NCBI GenBank assembly: GCA_963969395.1
Contig: OZ017800.1
Location: 10,200,479-10,264,478 of the forward strand
Source of the DNA: Pseudoscleropodium purum
Taxonomy: Eukaryota > Streptophyta > Bryopsida > Hypnales > Brachytheciaceae
DNA: 64,000 nucleotides
Direction of reading: 5' to 3'
Shown: piece after piece, positions 24,044-35,630 of the stretch
How positions within the stretch are numbered: position 1 is the stretch's first letter
Layout: each line of letters opens with the position of its first letter
The notes under the pieces: generated by a model
Database searches by the model: none
Told to the model about the DNA's origin: nothing
The model's input: the letters and a program-made list of their open reading frames with translations, nothing else
Program-made: the position numbers and the translations under genes

Positions 24044-25702
24044 CTACTCTACAACCCTAGATCCTATTGTCGGGCTTCCGATCTCCGGAACCAGCTCCTC
24101 GAAGACTTCACTCAAGTTCCGGATCCGTTCCCCCTCTGCAGGGTTAGATCCGGGTGAAGACTCCAGGTCGATTGTAACATCCGGTCTCGTGCCCGGAGTC
24201 TCAGCCCGTATAGACTTCTTGGACTCGGGAGTCCAATCCTTCCTATCCTTCGGAATGGTCGCGTCCGGAAAGATATCCGGTAGCGAGATGTCCGAAAGAT
24301 GTATGCCCTTGGAGGACGTCGCTCCAGTCAGCTTCCGGCTGCTTTCCTCAATCCGGTCCGCAGCCTTCCACCCCTCCACCATCACCGTCTGCACCTGCTT
24401 AGCGAAGTCGGCGAGAATCCGGACCATCCGGGAACCGGATAGTTTCTTCTCTTCGTGGATCTTCTTGTCGAAGAGCTTCGCTTTGGTGGCGGCCGTTCCG
24501 GTCTCTCCCAGGGTCGCCTTGATTCGCTCGGCTATCTTCCGAGTCTCCTCCGCCATCTCCCGAGTGGCCGTCACGTCTTCCCGATAGGCACAGAGAGTTG
24601 CCTTCAGGGTGTCCACCTCCTCCTACAACCGGCGGATCTCCGCTTCCTGTTTCCGGGTCTCTTCCGGATTGGTGATGCACTCCGCCACCTTTTCCACCAA
24701 CTTGCTGTCCGGTGGCGCACCTACCAACTTTCCGATCGCCGCAAGCGTCCTGTGCTTGACCTCCCAATCCGCCCTGATGTTGCAGAGGAGGTTGATAAGA
24801 CCGTTGAACGGATCTTGCATTTCCGGGTCTTCCCCGGAAACGGTCTTCTCGGCTTCCGGTCTCTCTTCCGGGGCCGGTCTGTCGTGACCGGGAGGCGTCC
24901 CGCGCTTGTGTGGAGGCATCAACTTCTGTCGCTTGATGGGCGGCATCGGCTCCTCCTCTTCCTCGCTCGACTCCTGTTCTGACCCAGAATCGGATTCGGC
25001 CTCGTCATCCGTTTCCGACTCCCCATACTTCAGGAGGACTTCTTGAGTCCTCCACACCTTCTCCTCCGCGTCGGTGAGGACTTGGTTTTCCCAATAGAGG
25101 TGGAAGAGGTAAGGGCACACTGGACTGGCCCTCTTCTTCCCAACTCTACTAACGAGCTGGGTCACGAGATCGGAAATGATCCGTGCCCAGTCCACTTTCC
25201 GGGTACCACTTAGGGCACCGAAAATCGTGTTGCCAAGGGTGATCGTCACCCTGGTCGGCTTTTCCGGGTGAAGGACCGGAACCAAGAACTGTAGGAGCCG
25301 ACGGTGTCGGTCATCCACGCAATCCTCGACCGCGTATCCGTCCTTCGGATTGACGGCTCCCTAGAACTTGCCTCGGACAAACTCATCCTTCCGGTTTGCC
25401 ATTCCTAACCCTCCTGCCCGGAAACCGTAAACACCTCTCCACATTCCCTCATTCCAGCGGATGGGAGTTCCTCTCACGGTGTTGTCAAACTGGTTGGACA
25501 GCTTTCCGAGGAGCTCCTTGACCATTCTCTCCTCCCTAAAACCCCAGGGTTTCTCAGCAAACCCTAGGCAACCCATAGAGGTGAGATCCTCCATGAGTTG
25601 AGACTTTTCCGGCTCTATGGAGGGAATAACCGGAATGACTTTCTGGAGCTTCACCTCGCCTCCAGAGGGACTCGCTGGTCTCGACCTACGTAGCGGCGGC
25701 AT
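24044..25702 (-). pseudogene. Gag-like / plant-transposon-protein ORF, nearly open
   Basis: A single minus-strand frame from ATG 25702 (MPPLRRSRPASPSGG) to TAG 24044-24046 is interrupted only by two in-frame TAG codons, at 25361-25363 and near 24617-24619. With these read as sense it is 552 residues. In order: a globular N-terminal part (SMGCLGFAEKPWGF, RMVKELLGKLSNQFD), HPEKPTRVTITLGNTIFGAL, VDWARIISDLVTQLVSRVGK, CPYLFHLYWENQVLTDAEE, an acidic run (ESSEEEEEP), a charged linker, a coiled coil (EETRKQEAEIRRL onward) and an acidic tail. The upstream glycine of GVGMPP at GTG 25708 is not needed as start. It is GC-rich unlike its surroundings. It resembles gag-like or putative plant transposon protein ORFs; no catalytic motif is visible. 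The two TAGs make it formally a pseudogene. Confidence 0.65.
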
Positions 25703-25867
25703 TCCCACTCCAATCTATCTCACTCTCTCCTAGCCGCATGTCCCGTTCCTCACGTTCTCTCTCCGATCTCAACCGGAATCGAAACAAGCAGAACACAAAC
25801 GCAAAACTCAACCGTGCGCTCTCAAGGTCGAGTTTCTAAAAAGGGGGTGCAACAGTGAAAGCTCCTC

Positions 25868-25875
25868 CTTATATA
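25868..25875 (-). promoter_or_regulatory. TATA-like box ahead of the copy 2 ORF
   Basis: The minus strand reads ctaTATAAGgaggag, about 165 bases upstream of the ATG at 25702, in an otherwise GC-moderate stretch. Position and sequence suit a core promoter for the mobile-element transcript. No other elements were identified. Confidence 0.45.
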
Positions 25876-26149
25876 GTCTCTGGATCCTTTCCGGTTTGGT
25901 CATCATGAATCCGGTTCACCATCATAATCCGGTTCGCCATCATAATCCGGTCCTAGACCTAATCCGTGTTGCATTCCATTTCCGTCGTTAGTTACTCCTG
26001 ACCGGATTAGATCCAAGAGGCCCACTACTTCACGTTCCGTGCTAATTTTGAGTTTTCCTTCTCCACCTTATCGGATCCGGTTCCCTAATGGCTAGTTTCC
26101 ATTCCTATTTTGGTGTATACTAAGAAAATCGAAATTTTAAGCTGCCACA

Positions 26150-27316
26150 CTTATAATAGTCTTAAATCACATCAAAAACTCCTTGCAAAGAAGACGTACA
26201 AGCTTGTTCATGAATTGCATTCATAAACTTAGGTAGTCATGTTTCTTCTTTGTATACGATCTTTGTAAGATGTTTATGTTCAATTAGAAAAAAATTCAAT
26301 TCAATGCCTTGTTGAAATTCATATTTGATCTAGGTGGTGGTATTTTGGTTGCTATCAAACAAACCATGTCAAAATTTACACAAATTAAATCCCTTTTTCA
26401 TGCTGAAGTGGCAATTCTAAGCCAAATTCGACATCAAATTTGGTGAAGTTGCAAGGATGGTGCCAAGAGAAAGGCAAATTGTTATTGGTGTTTAACTACT
26501 TGTCTAATGGAACTCTCTATGATAGGCTTTACAATAACAGTACCCAACAAGTTCTATCACTAAAAATGTCGCTTTTCATTCTTGAAGCGGTGGGTGCAGC
26601 CCTAAAATAATTGCATGAAGTTGCTCGAGTTGTATTTTGCATCGCAACATCAAGTCTAGTAATGTGTTGTTGGACGTGGATTTCAATGCCTATGTTCGAG
26701 ACTTTGGACTTCCTCGTTTAATGGACCACCACAAATTAGAAAAGATGACAAGCACGTTTGGCTACATAGCTCCTGAGTTGAAATACATAGACAAAGCCAC
26801 AAAAAAAATCAGATGTTTATAGTTTTGGCATCTTGGTGTTGGAAGTGGGTATGTGGAAGGCGGCCCTTGGATTTGCAAACCATGGAACCTAAGAATCTTG
26901 TATTGTGGTTTGTGGTTTGGCGTACTTATGAAAGTAGGTCACTCTTTCGAATGGCAAACCTAAGAATGCTTGAGAGATCTCAACCATTGAGTGAATCAAA
27001 ATATTTGAATTGTACATCCACTTGAGAGTCCCTAGTTTCAAATATAGACTTAGAAATTGAAACAACAATAGTTGTGAGTTTGCTTCAATTTGGACTCTTT
27101 TGTTGCCTTCCCAATCCCAAGGCTCAACCTTCTATGGGAGAAATAAATAGACTATTTCCACAAATTCAAGACCTAGGACATGAATCTTTCATCATAACAG
27201 TACCAATGCCATCATTGCCATCTACCAAGCCCCCTAGACTCTATCATTCATTGAGGTTCTCACATAGCTCTATTGTAGGCACTTCAATTACATCTTCTCT
27301 TACATCATTGGTATAA
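26150..27316 (+). pseudogene. Decayed paralogue of the lectin kinase second exon
   Basis: Bases 26334-27316 align along their length with exon 2 of the gene at 1394-3866, and 26150-26333 aligns with the end of its intron, including the same ...gatctag acceptor. The copy therefore arose by DNA duplication, not reverse transcription. It lacks the lectin, transmembrane and glycine-loop part. Damage includes a one-base loss near 26430, TGG to TAG near 26523, a TAC to TAA change near 26607, HRD changed to HRN at 26641-26649, an internal deletion before TFGYIAPE, extra bases near 26808 and 26850, and TGA near 27022. The stop TAA at 27314 and 3' flank are conserved. It cannot encode a working kinase. 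Confidence 0.88.
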
Positions 27317-28000
27317 GTTTCCTTTGAATGATCTTACTAAATGAAGGCCAAAGTAATAGTGACTAGCACCAACTAGTATTCTTACTATAAGGGCATAATC
27401 ATCCACCTTTTAATACTAGATCTTAGCTTGATCTTGAATTGGTCCTTTTGCATAATTTTACTTTCCTCAACATTGTATATTGTATGCTCTATAGTTTTTC
27501 AATCCTCTTACTCAAACCTAAAAATCTTCCATGTTGTGCTTTGTATTACCTATGTATATGATTAATACAAAAAAAAACTCAAAGATGAAATCACATCTTC
27601 TAAAAATAAAAAATTTATGGCAAATCTTCTTTATAGAATTGAAATCATCTTGAATTTGAAAGAAAGGTAAAAAAAATCTTTCCAACTACAAATTATAAAT
27701 GAGTAGATCTAAAAATTTCACCATTGATGAATATTATAGTATGGAACTATCCCTCTTTCTTAATTGTAGGTATTATGCTCATTATTTTCAAGTAATTATT
27801 TACATTAAAAATTGAATGACCTCAAGTCAAATTTTCACTATCATGTTAAATAGAGCCTTCATATATTGGTCAATAAAAAAATTGGACATTTTTCATATAT
27901 AAAGAAGTTTTCTTCTTCATGTGGTTCAAATTCAAAAGTTTTAGTAAAGAATCAAATTGTTGTGACATTTGTAAATACGTATAATGTAAATTTTTTTAGT
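27317..28000 (+). repeat. Duplicated 3' flank of the kinase
   Basis: 27317-27530 aligns with 3867-4120, and 27770-27975 aligns with 6235-6425. The intervening ~2 kb of the first copy is missing or replaced here. In the first copy the array of AT-rich repeats begins exactly where this similarity stops (6427). Confidence 0.6.
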
Positions 28001-29646
28001 ATTTTAATGAATTCTCAAATACATATTTGAATAATTTGATATTCATACCATAAAAAATAATAATTCTATTTTTTAAATTTAAATTCAAAATAATTTCTAA
28101 ATGAAGTTTTAAAATGAGAAACACACTTACACACAATATAATTATGTAATTTGAATTTTAACATATGAAGCTTGCCATTGCATTAGTTCATTGTATTTTT
28201 GGATTTGTCCTAATTGTAAAAATAAAGTAGAAACAAAATTAATAACCTTGTTTCAATTTTTAGCCTAAATCAAATATTAGTAATGATTGATATAAATTTA
28301 CAAGCGAGTTTTATCAAGGCCCACCTTGTTTGGGAATGGAAAAGTGTTCAATCCCTCATGACATATGAAGACATACTATAATGTGTCTTCTTTAAATTTG
28401 ATTACAAATTTGGAGAGTTGGAAAAAATCTCATAACTTTGTAAATTAAGTTATTGTGAGTAAGATATGTAGGGACAAGTATTTGTGATATGAGTGGTATA
28501 GGTGGAAGAAATCCACTTTTTTATACAAGTAAAAGCAAATAATGAACCTTATTTTGATTGGATGAAGAAGTGATTCAATGTCTCCTCCACAATGTTGAAA
28601 CTAGTGTACCCATACATCCAATCTAGAACATCCAAAATTTAAAAACTAAAATGATTACAAATGTTTTTGAAGATGTTGCAAAAAAAAACACCTAAAATAT
28701 CTACTTTTGGATTTTAGATATGTCATGCACATATTTTAAATATTTATAGGATTGAGTTGATTAGATTTTGGTTGTACTACATGTTATTATTTTAAGATGT
28801 ATAGTACTCTAAGAGGAATTTGTTTGTTTCATTTTTTAAATCTAAGAAAAATATACTTATTCTAAAATATTAATTAATTTTTTGTTCTAGGAAAAAACAT
28901 TCTACATTTTTATAAATCTTCTTTTTTGAAAGATGTGTTACTTTTCTTATTTGTAAATAAATCGATCATACAAAGTTGTTATAAGCTACAAATCCATCAA
29001 TCAATATTTTCCACAATCAATTCCATGCATATTAGTTAGACTCATATGCACTTTTGTATTTTTATTGGACCAACCTTATTTTCAAAAAGGTAACTTTATA
29101 GCTTGGATTTTCAACAAGAATATACAATCAAAAGTTGCTAAAATACAGTGGAAAAGCACCTTTTATGATCTATGGATGAAGCATTTTTATTTGTAAAAAA
29201 GCCAAAGATTACTTGATCATTAGAGGATTTTTGAAGCCAACCAGAGACTATGAGTTATCATGGCTTAAAAACATTGTGAATGTACCGAGAATGCTACCAA
29301 TAGTATAGTCCAACATGGTCACAAAAGTGCCACATCACTTTCAAAAAAAAAAAATTTAATTTTCAACTTTTTTTTGCATTTCAAGAACTAAACTTTGTTT
29401 TTTTAATTATTTTTAATTCTTTTTTCTAACAGCCGCCGTATCCTTTGCTGTGGAGGAAACAACGACGAGAATAGGCCCAAAACAACCGTTTACAAGCCTC
29501 ACATCTTCTCTAATGGAGGGGCCACTATTTATTGCAATTAGGTTTGAAGAACTCGTCCAAAAGCATTGGATAAAATTTTCATTCAATTTCTTCATCCATT
29601 ATTATTTATTTGACATAATTTATGACCTACATACTTCCTAGCACTA
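28001..29646. other. AT-rich spacer, no gene seen
   Basis: Simple AT-rich DNA with scattered short frames. A short, less AT-rich patch at 29430-29550 is open on both strands but has no recognisable product. Confidence 0.3.
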
Positions 29647-29912
29647 GCATCATTCAATGGAACAAGTGATTATTCAATGTACACAAGAAATCTTAGGTAG
29701 TTTGCACATGGAGACAATTCTAGTTGGGTGTTCATTAATTTTGACACAAGGTGTGAATATACACCTCCTTGGTGGAAAGGCAATTTTATTTCCAATCAAT
29801 TGCTTAAATCAAAAGCTATAATGCCCTAAACTTTTAGGGTAACTTGAGGAGTTTTGAATAGTATGTGCAAAACTCTTCCTCTGCACAAAACAGTGAAATT
29901 AAGTTGTGTCAT
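29647..29912 (+). pseudogene. Possible coding relic of unknown family
   Basis: One frame reads ASFNGTSDYSMYTRNLR, stop (TAG), FAHGDNSSWVFINFDTR, EYTPPWWKGNFISNQLL, KSKAIMP, stop (TAA), TFRVT, stop (TGA), GVLNSMCKTLPLHK. Composition (Trp, Pro, Gly, aromatic residues) is protein-like and unlike translated AT-rich spacer, but I do not recognise the family and three stops interrupt it. Confidence 0.25.
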
Positions 29913-30930
29913 ACAAATTTCTTAACAATACATGATTTTTGAATTAGGTATCATTGTCATAGGTACTCATATACTTCCAAATGGACAAATGGAAATATCT
30001 ATAGAAGTATTTGTTGACTTTGATGGCTTGTACAGTAACTTTCTTTAGGTAATGCAATCTAATTACTAAAGAAAACAATTTTCATTGTTTTGTGTACTTC
30101 TCAAATTTGGAAAGTATGTAACTAACTAATATGACAAAAGATGGAAATGTCAAAACAGCTTATGTGTAGAGCAAAAATCTCTCTCTAAGAGTTGTTAAAG
30201 TTTGTCAATCCAATCAGGCATGGTCAAATTTTTTTTCTCTAACTTTAGTTTCTTTGCATTAAACTAATACAAAACACAACAACAAATTATTCAATGATCC
30301 TCATCTCTCCATTATCCATCAATTCCTCACTCAACAAATTTCTCATCCAATTAGCTCTCATTCCATCATCAATCTTACAAACTCTAACATGTTTCAACAT
30401 TCAAAAAACAAAGAAAACGCAACTAATTTGGTTGGGACTTTCACACACAATACAAGTAGCAATGGCCAGGTCCCTCCTAAAATATGAGCCAAAACTCGAA
30501 AAAAATCCACTCTAATTTCAAACCAAATTGGCTAATTATCATGCCAAATGGACAAAACAACCATGAAAACAACAACAAAAAAAAAAAGTAAAAACAAATT
30601 GTAGAAGGCCAACTACACATAATACATCCTTATCAAATGCATTAGATGAGATTTTAGCCCCTCAAGAGGGCTGTGAGTTCCCATGCACTCAATTGGGTTC
30701 CCACCGTCCCTCAGCAGATGTGTGATGTGGCATAGCAATTGCCACGTCACTTTTCTTTTCTTCTCAATTTTAAAAAAAAATTCAACTTTTTTTAGCATTT
30801 AAAAATTTTCTATAAAAAAATTCTAACAATAGCCATTCCTAGACTACTCGGAGAGTAGCATTGAAAACAAGCTCTAGACAACCCTCCAAACCCCCCAAAA
30901 AACATCTCATGTGCAATTTTGTGAGTAAGA
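29913..30930. other. AT-rich spacer, no gene seen
   Basis: No gene, terminal repeat or structured RNA was recognised. Short open frames at 30294-30515 (plus) and 30613-31001 (minus) are not protein-like. Confidence 0.3.
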
Positions 30931-31512
30931 TAGGGTGCTCTAAAAGCACACACTAATACAAAGATATGTTCTCTTTTCTTCAATGTACCAATCGTGTGCA
31001 ATTCAAAAGGTGGTCGCTTTTAGTGCCTCCTATATTTTAATTTCAAAAATCTGTAACTAATTCCACAAAGGTCCAATATATATGAAATGACTTGGGTTTG
31101 TTGCCAATTCCATTTTTTCTTCCTATGAAAACTTATTGAATTTTTTCCAAGAAGTTAGCTTCCCCCAAATGCAATTGGCTCTTCAAAGGTCACTTGAAGA
31201 GCAAACTAAAATAGGGTGCTCTAAAAGCAACCCTATTCTAAAAACAACCACTAACATAGAGGTACATTTTGCTTTTTTCAATATATAGTAGTATACATTT
31301 CAGGAGGCGGTCACTTCTAATGACCACTATGTTTCAACTTCACAAATTTGTAACTAATTCCATGAAGATCCAAAAATTACGAAACGACTTGGGTTTGATC
31401 ACACTAATTCCATTTTTCTTCCTATAAAAATTAACTGAAAATTGTTTCAAGGAGTTTAGCTTCCCCCAAAGGCAATCAGCTCTTATTTATAAGGTCGCTT
31501 TAAGAACAGACT
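30931..31512. repeat. Tandem duplication, two units of about 281-300 bp
   Basis: Unit 1 (30931-31211) and unit 2 (31212-31512) both begin tagggtgctctaaaagca and share gtaactaattcca, gacttgggtttg, ttccattttttcttcctat and agcttcccccaaa in the same order and spacing. Divergence suggests an old duplication. No coding content. Confidence 0.75.
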
Positions 31513-32827
31513 ACCTTACAAACACTTGTTGACTGGCAAGTGTCGGAGGGTGACTGGGTGAGAGAGAACAGATCGAGGCCACATGTTGGAGACGGCGCTA
31601 GTGGATTTCAGGGCCGGATGGGCGCTGTGCAACAAGACACGTGTCTGAATTGCCAGCTCAGAGCCATGCCCTTCCAAGTCAGCAATCATGTAGAATACCC
31701 TACGTGTATGTCAGTTTCGTAAATAATTAATTAGGGGAAAACTGGAACAAGACCGTGTAAAACATATAAAATTGTCAGTACTGAAAACGACATTATTTCT
31801 GAAAAACTGAGAAAATTTCATTGTTGCCAATTCTGAATATTCAAAAATTATTCTTGAGGATATTTAGAAAAAGGAACACATGTGGAGAGGAGTGAATTAG
31901 GAAGAGTGATGTGTTGAAAGCCAAGAAAATCAAATGAAGCTCCTGAAATGTTCAAATGACAAAATTAAATTATTTTGACAGTAGGTGCTAAACGTGACCT
32001 AAACATACAACATTCAGTTCACAATGTGAAGACATACAATCATAATCTCATTCAATTTAATGCTCATGTTTTCATCCTAACAAGTTTGATTCAAGTTTTG
32101 GAAGTACTAAGGTAACTATACCTAAAATGGACCACTCTTCAAAATCAACCCTAATTTTTGAGGGGAAAATAAACAACGAAGATTCTCAAAATGAAACACA
32201 TGATAATGACAAATGTTAAATGAATCTTCAGTAGTATAGAGCTCTATTAGTCACTAACTATGCAAGTAACAAGTCTACTAGTGGTCAATTTTGGATGCAC
32301 TTCTTGTTGTTTTAACTTCTCTCGACTATTATTTCTTCATTTGTATCAAATTTATTTTGGCATCACCTACATGATACTTTTAGCACCCTACACCTTGAAT
32401 CTTTGAAAATTTATAACTATTTCACAATTCATCCAAAAATAATGGAATTACTTGGAGTTTGATTCTCAGTCTTTTAACAGTGTGCAAAAAATGTTATTCA
32501 TTTTCTAAAGCATATTGGTTATGCCACATAGCTTATTCGGTCCATTTTAGATGCAAGGTATTTTTTGGCTTTTTAGTGTGAGATTGCACCAGAAAAAAAA
32601 TATTTTTTCGCTAAAAAATTATGACAATCTATGAAATTTTTCACCAAAAAACTTCAAACTAAGAAACAAAACTTGGATGAAATCGCCAAATTGTGGATGA
32701 AAACAAAATTATGGATATGTAAAATATACTAATGTGATATTTTTCTATCTAGTATGTGAATGAATGTTGAAATTTGAAGCACCACTATAACATTTTATAT
32801 CGCTACTTTAGCACTTCATAAAAAATG

Positions 32828-32860
<33 letters not shown>

Positions 32861-34718
32861 TTTAGATGTAGATGCATTCTAATCAAGTTCAAATAAGCTA
32901 AAGAAAATACTACGCTTTTTTTTAATCAACAGGGTGTTGTCAAAATATTGTCATATAATGGTAAGGCATGGCAGTAACTACACGGAGAACTACACCTATA
33001 AGTGACCCCTTATATGTGCACTAAACAATAACACAACATAGGTACTTTATCTACATTAAGTTGGGAATCATTTAAAGGCTCCGTCCTCCTAACAGAACCA
33101 TTGTTTATGGGCTCAAGCATTGGATATTGTTGAATTGGTTTGCAAGCTTATTGGAGTGTACAATGGATGACTGACAGTCATTGGATGAGGATACAATGGC
33201 ATTGACCATACTGTATTGCAAGGGAGTGAAAGGACTTGGCTTTGATGACTCTCTCTTTGATGGCCTCGAAAATGATGATTGATGCATACTATAGTGGGTC
33301 ATTCATCCTACCACATCTAAGTTACTAGGTTTTGTTGTGGTATTGCTAAAGTGCCAGATATATTGCTAAATTTTTTTTCAACGTTTTAATGTCAAATATC
33401 ATGTCAAAAAGATTGCCAAGAAGAATATTGAAAAAATTATTGGGAAGAGCATTAAAAATTATACTCAAAAGGTAATCAACAATTTAAAAATGAGTAAAAG
33501 AAACCATCAAAAATTAGTTTAAAATGAAAGCTCTCCACTCTTTGAAAATTCCTTACTAATTCCCCAAAGGTCTAACAAAGAGATGTATAGATAGACCGTT
33601 TCATAAAAGTTATCAAATAAACATAATTTTTACTCATATAATTAGATAGTAAAAACTCCCATTACTAACTACAATATGAGGGTTTTTAAACTCCATGGCT
33701 TGCACAAAAGTACTTTAGCCAACCTGATGAAGGGTTTAGGCAACTTGCATAGGATCAAGCATAGATCACAACTCAAAAAAGACTCAAATTTATTCTTTTC
33801 AAAATAATTTTAAATTTCCACCAATTCATTTCACAAAGCTTAAATTTTTTTTAACATTCTTCTTGACAATTTTTGGTCATATTTTTAGGCAATCTTTTTG
33901 TCGTTCTTTCTTATACTCTTTTGGACCAAAAATTGACACAAGAGTCTCATTAATTGAGCTTATTTGAAACATTCCAACAAGATTGTCAAAGAATTGTCAA
34001 AAAATTAAGAGGGCCAAAAAACAACCTTGTTTGGATACACCTTTCCGATCAACAATTTAAAAATAAATCCTTAGAGTTGAAAACACTACTAACTCCAGAA
34101 GTGCTTTTAATTTTTGCAAAGGAGGGCTATAATAATTTTATTTTTTGAAAATTGTTCATATTTTTGCTTCCATGACATCAAATAAATGTGGATTATTACT
34201 AGAATTTTTATCTTGCATTGATCTTAAGTATTGTGACTTTGGTAAATTAATATTACATACATTAATAGCATAAAATACCACATAAGTGAATTGAATGGAA
34301 AAATAGCCAACAATATGAAATTTTTTTCTTAAAAAACAATGAACTAGTCACCAAGACTAAGTAAAGATATTGAAAGGTGATATTACATGTTTGTTGGCCA
34401 CACAATTAGAATTAGAAAGAGTGCAAAATAGGTAAGTTAGAGCCTTTAACCCCTAAAGGACAATGACCTTTTCTTTCTCAAAAAACACAAAAACTTATCG
34501 TCTCTATTGCAAAGAGAAAAGTTGTGAAAATTATTCTTTTTTCATTTCATTTTGCATATTTAACCAAAAGATCTTGCACTAGACTAGTGGAATACTTTGT
34601 AGAAGAAAATTTAGAAACTTTGGCTATATAGATTGAAAGATATTTGTGTTCAAAGCAAATACAATAAGTCTTTTTGCACCTTATGTGACTAGATTATCTG
34701 ACTTTGAACCTTCTTACC
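31513..34718. other. AT-rich spacer with poly(A) run and a lone TIR
   Basis: 31530-31720 is somewhat GC-richer with a short open frame but no recognisable product. A run of about 27 A occurs at 32828-32855. At 34446 the sequence TTAACCCCTAAAGGAC is an isolated end of the TTAA-ended MITE family, whose partner was not found. Otherwise no feature is supported. Confidence 0.35.
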
Positions 34719-35630
34719 TTAACCCCCAAAGGACCATTGGCCCTTCAAGGGACAAATGGGATTTTGGGTAGGTACCTATGGGCTGAAATTTTATCCTTAT
34801 TTTTTGAACTTCTTTTGAAGATATAAAAATTGATTATCTTCATGGCAATATAATTTTTTTCCAATCGGTGCCTAGAAACAAAAGTTATGCTCAAATAAGC
34901 TCAAAACAAAGGAAGGGGGTGGGTACAAAAACAATTTAAAAAATTTTAATTGAATTTTTTTTTCCTCATAGATTATATTTTTTTGTACATCGGAAGCTTT
35001 GATTCATTCCATTTGGATTTTTTATGAGAAAGTTATGGACAATCTTTTTTTTTGAGCAATTAGAGCATCTTTTTGAAAAAAAAACTTGTAGAATTCATTT
35101 CTGAATACAATTTTTATAATTTTTCAAAAGAAAAAGTTTCACATATTCAATCCATTTTGCTAGAAAAATCTCACCATTGGGATTAATAAATTTTAATTTC
35201 ATTTTAGAGATATGAATATATAGATTTTCCTTCTATCTTGTACCTACTTCTACTTAGCAATTTTTTGAAGAATAAAAATTAAGTTTTTTTGAATTTTTTC
35301 TAAACTCTCAACTCAATTTTATATGATAAAGATTTAAAGCTCAAAATGCTATAGTGCAAAAGACTAACATTAAAAATGTTCAAAGTTAGAAAATCTAATC
35401 TAGCAATGTGCTGAAAAACTTGTTTTTTCCGCTTTAAACACGGATATCATGCAATCTATGCAGTCAAAAATTCTGAAATTTTTTCCACACATTCTCATAA
35501 TAGTTAAGTGTAAGATCCTACTGTTAGATGTGGAAAAAAAAAATTTTAATTTCTTTTTATCTTTTCCCATAGAAATGGCAGTTTTGAGTGTTTTTTGGCA
35601 AAAAAAAGGCCTTGGTCCTTTAGGGGTTAA
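34719..35630 (-). repeat. TTAA-ended MITE, copy D
   Basis: The element begins TTAACCCCCAAAGGACC and ends GGTCCTTTAGGGGTTAA, giving a near-perfect ~17-bp terminal inverted repeat. At 912 bases it matches the length and internal order of copies at 55509 and, inverted, 59293. No open frame of note, so it is non-autonomous. Confidence 0.85.

Larger units (their letters stand above)
22800..26110 (-). mobile_element. Single-ORF mobile element, copy 2 (well preserved)
   Basis: On the minus strand the order is TATA-like TATATAAG (25868-25875), an ORF from 25702 to 24044, then a ~1.2-kb 3' region carrying the block shared with copy 1. A second TATA-like tgtatataaatcgg lies near 23890 (minus). The atccgg/ccggat word recurs very often, including four overlapping copies at 23994-24012. 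Copy 2 faces copy 1 with 3' ends toward each other. Terminal repeats could not be defined, so limits are estimates. Confidence 0.5.

Noticed and set aside
24189..24982. Plus-strand frames of 132 and 175 codons opposite the gag-like ORF
   Set aside because: They are antisense shadows of a GC-rich coding region; the minus frame shows the domain structure shared with copy 1.
15572..25363. Genetic-code reassignment of TAG
   Set aside because: TAG serves as the conserved terminal stop of the gag-like ORF in both copies, and land-plant nuclei use the standard code; methylation-driven decay explains the bias better.
22800..26110. LTRs bordering the mobile-element copy 2
   Set aside because: Comparison of 25750-26110 with 22800-24040 by eye gave only short shared words rich in atccgg, not an alignable direct repeat.
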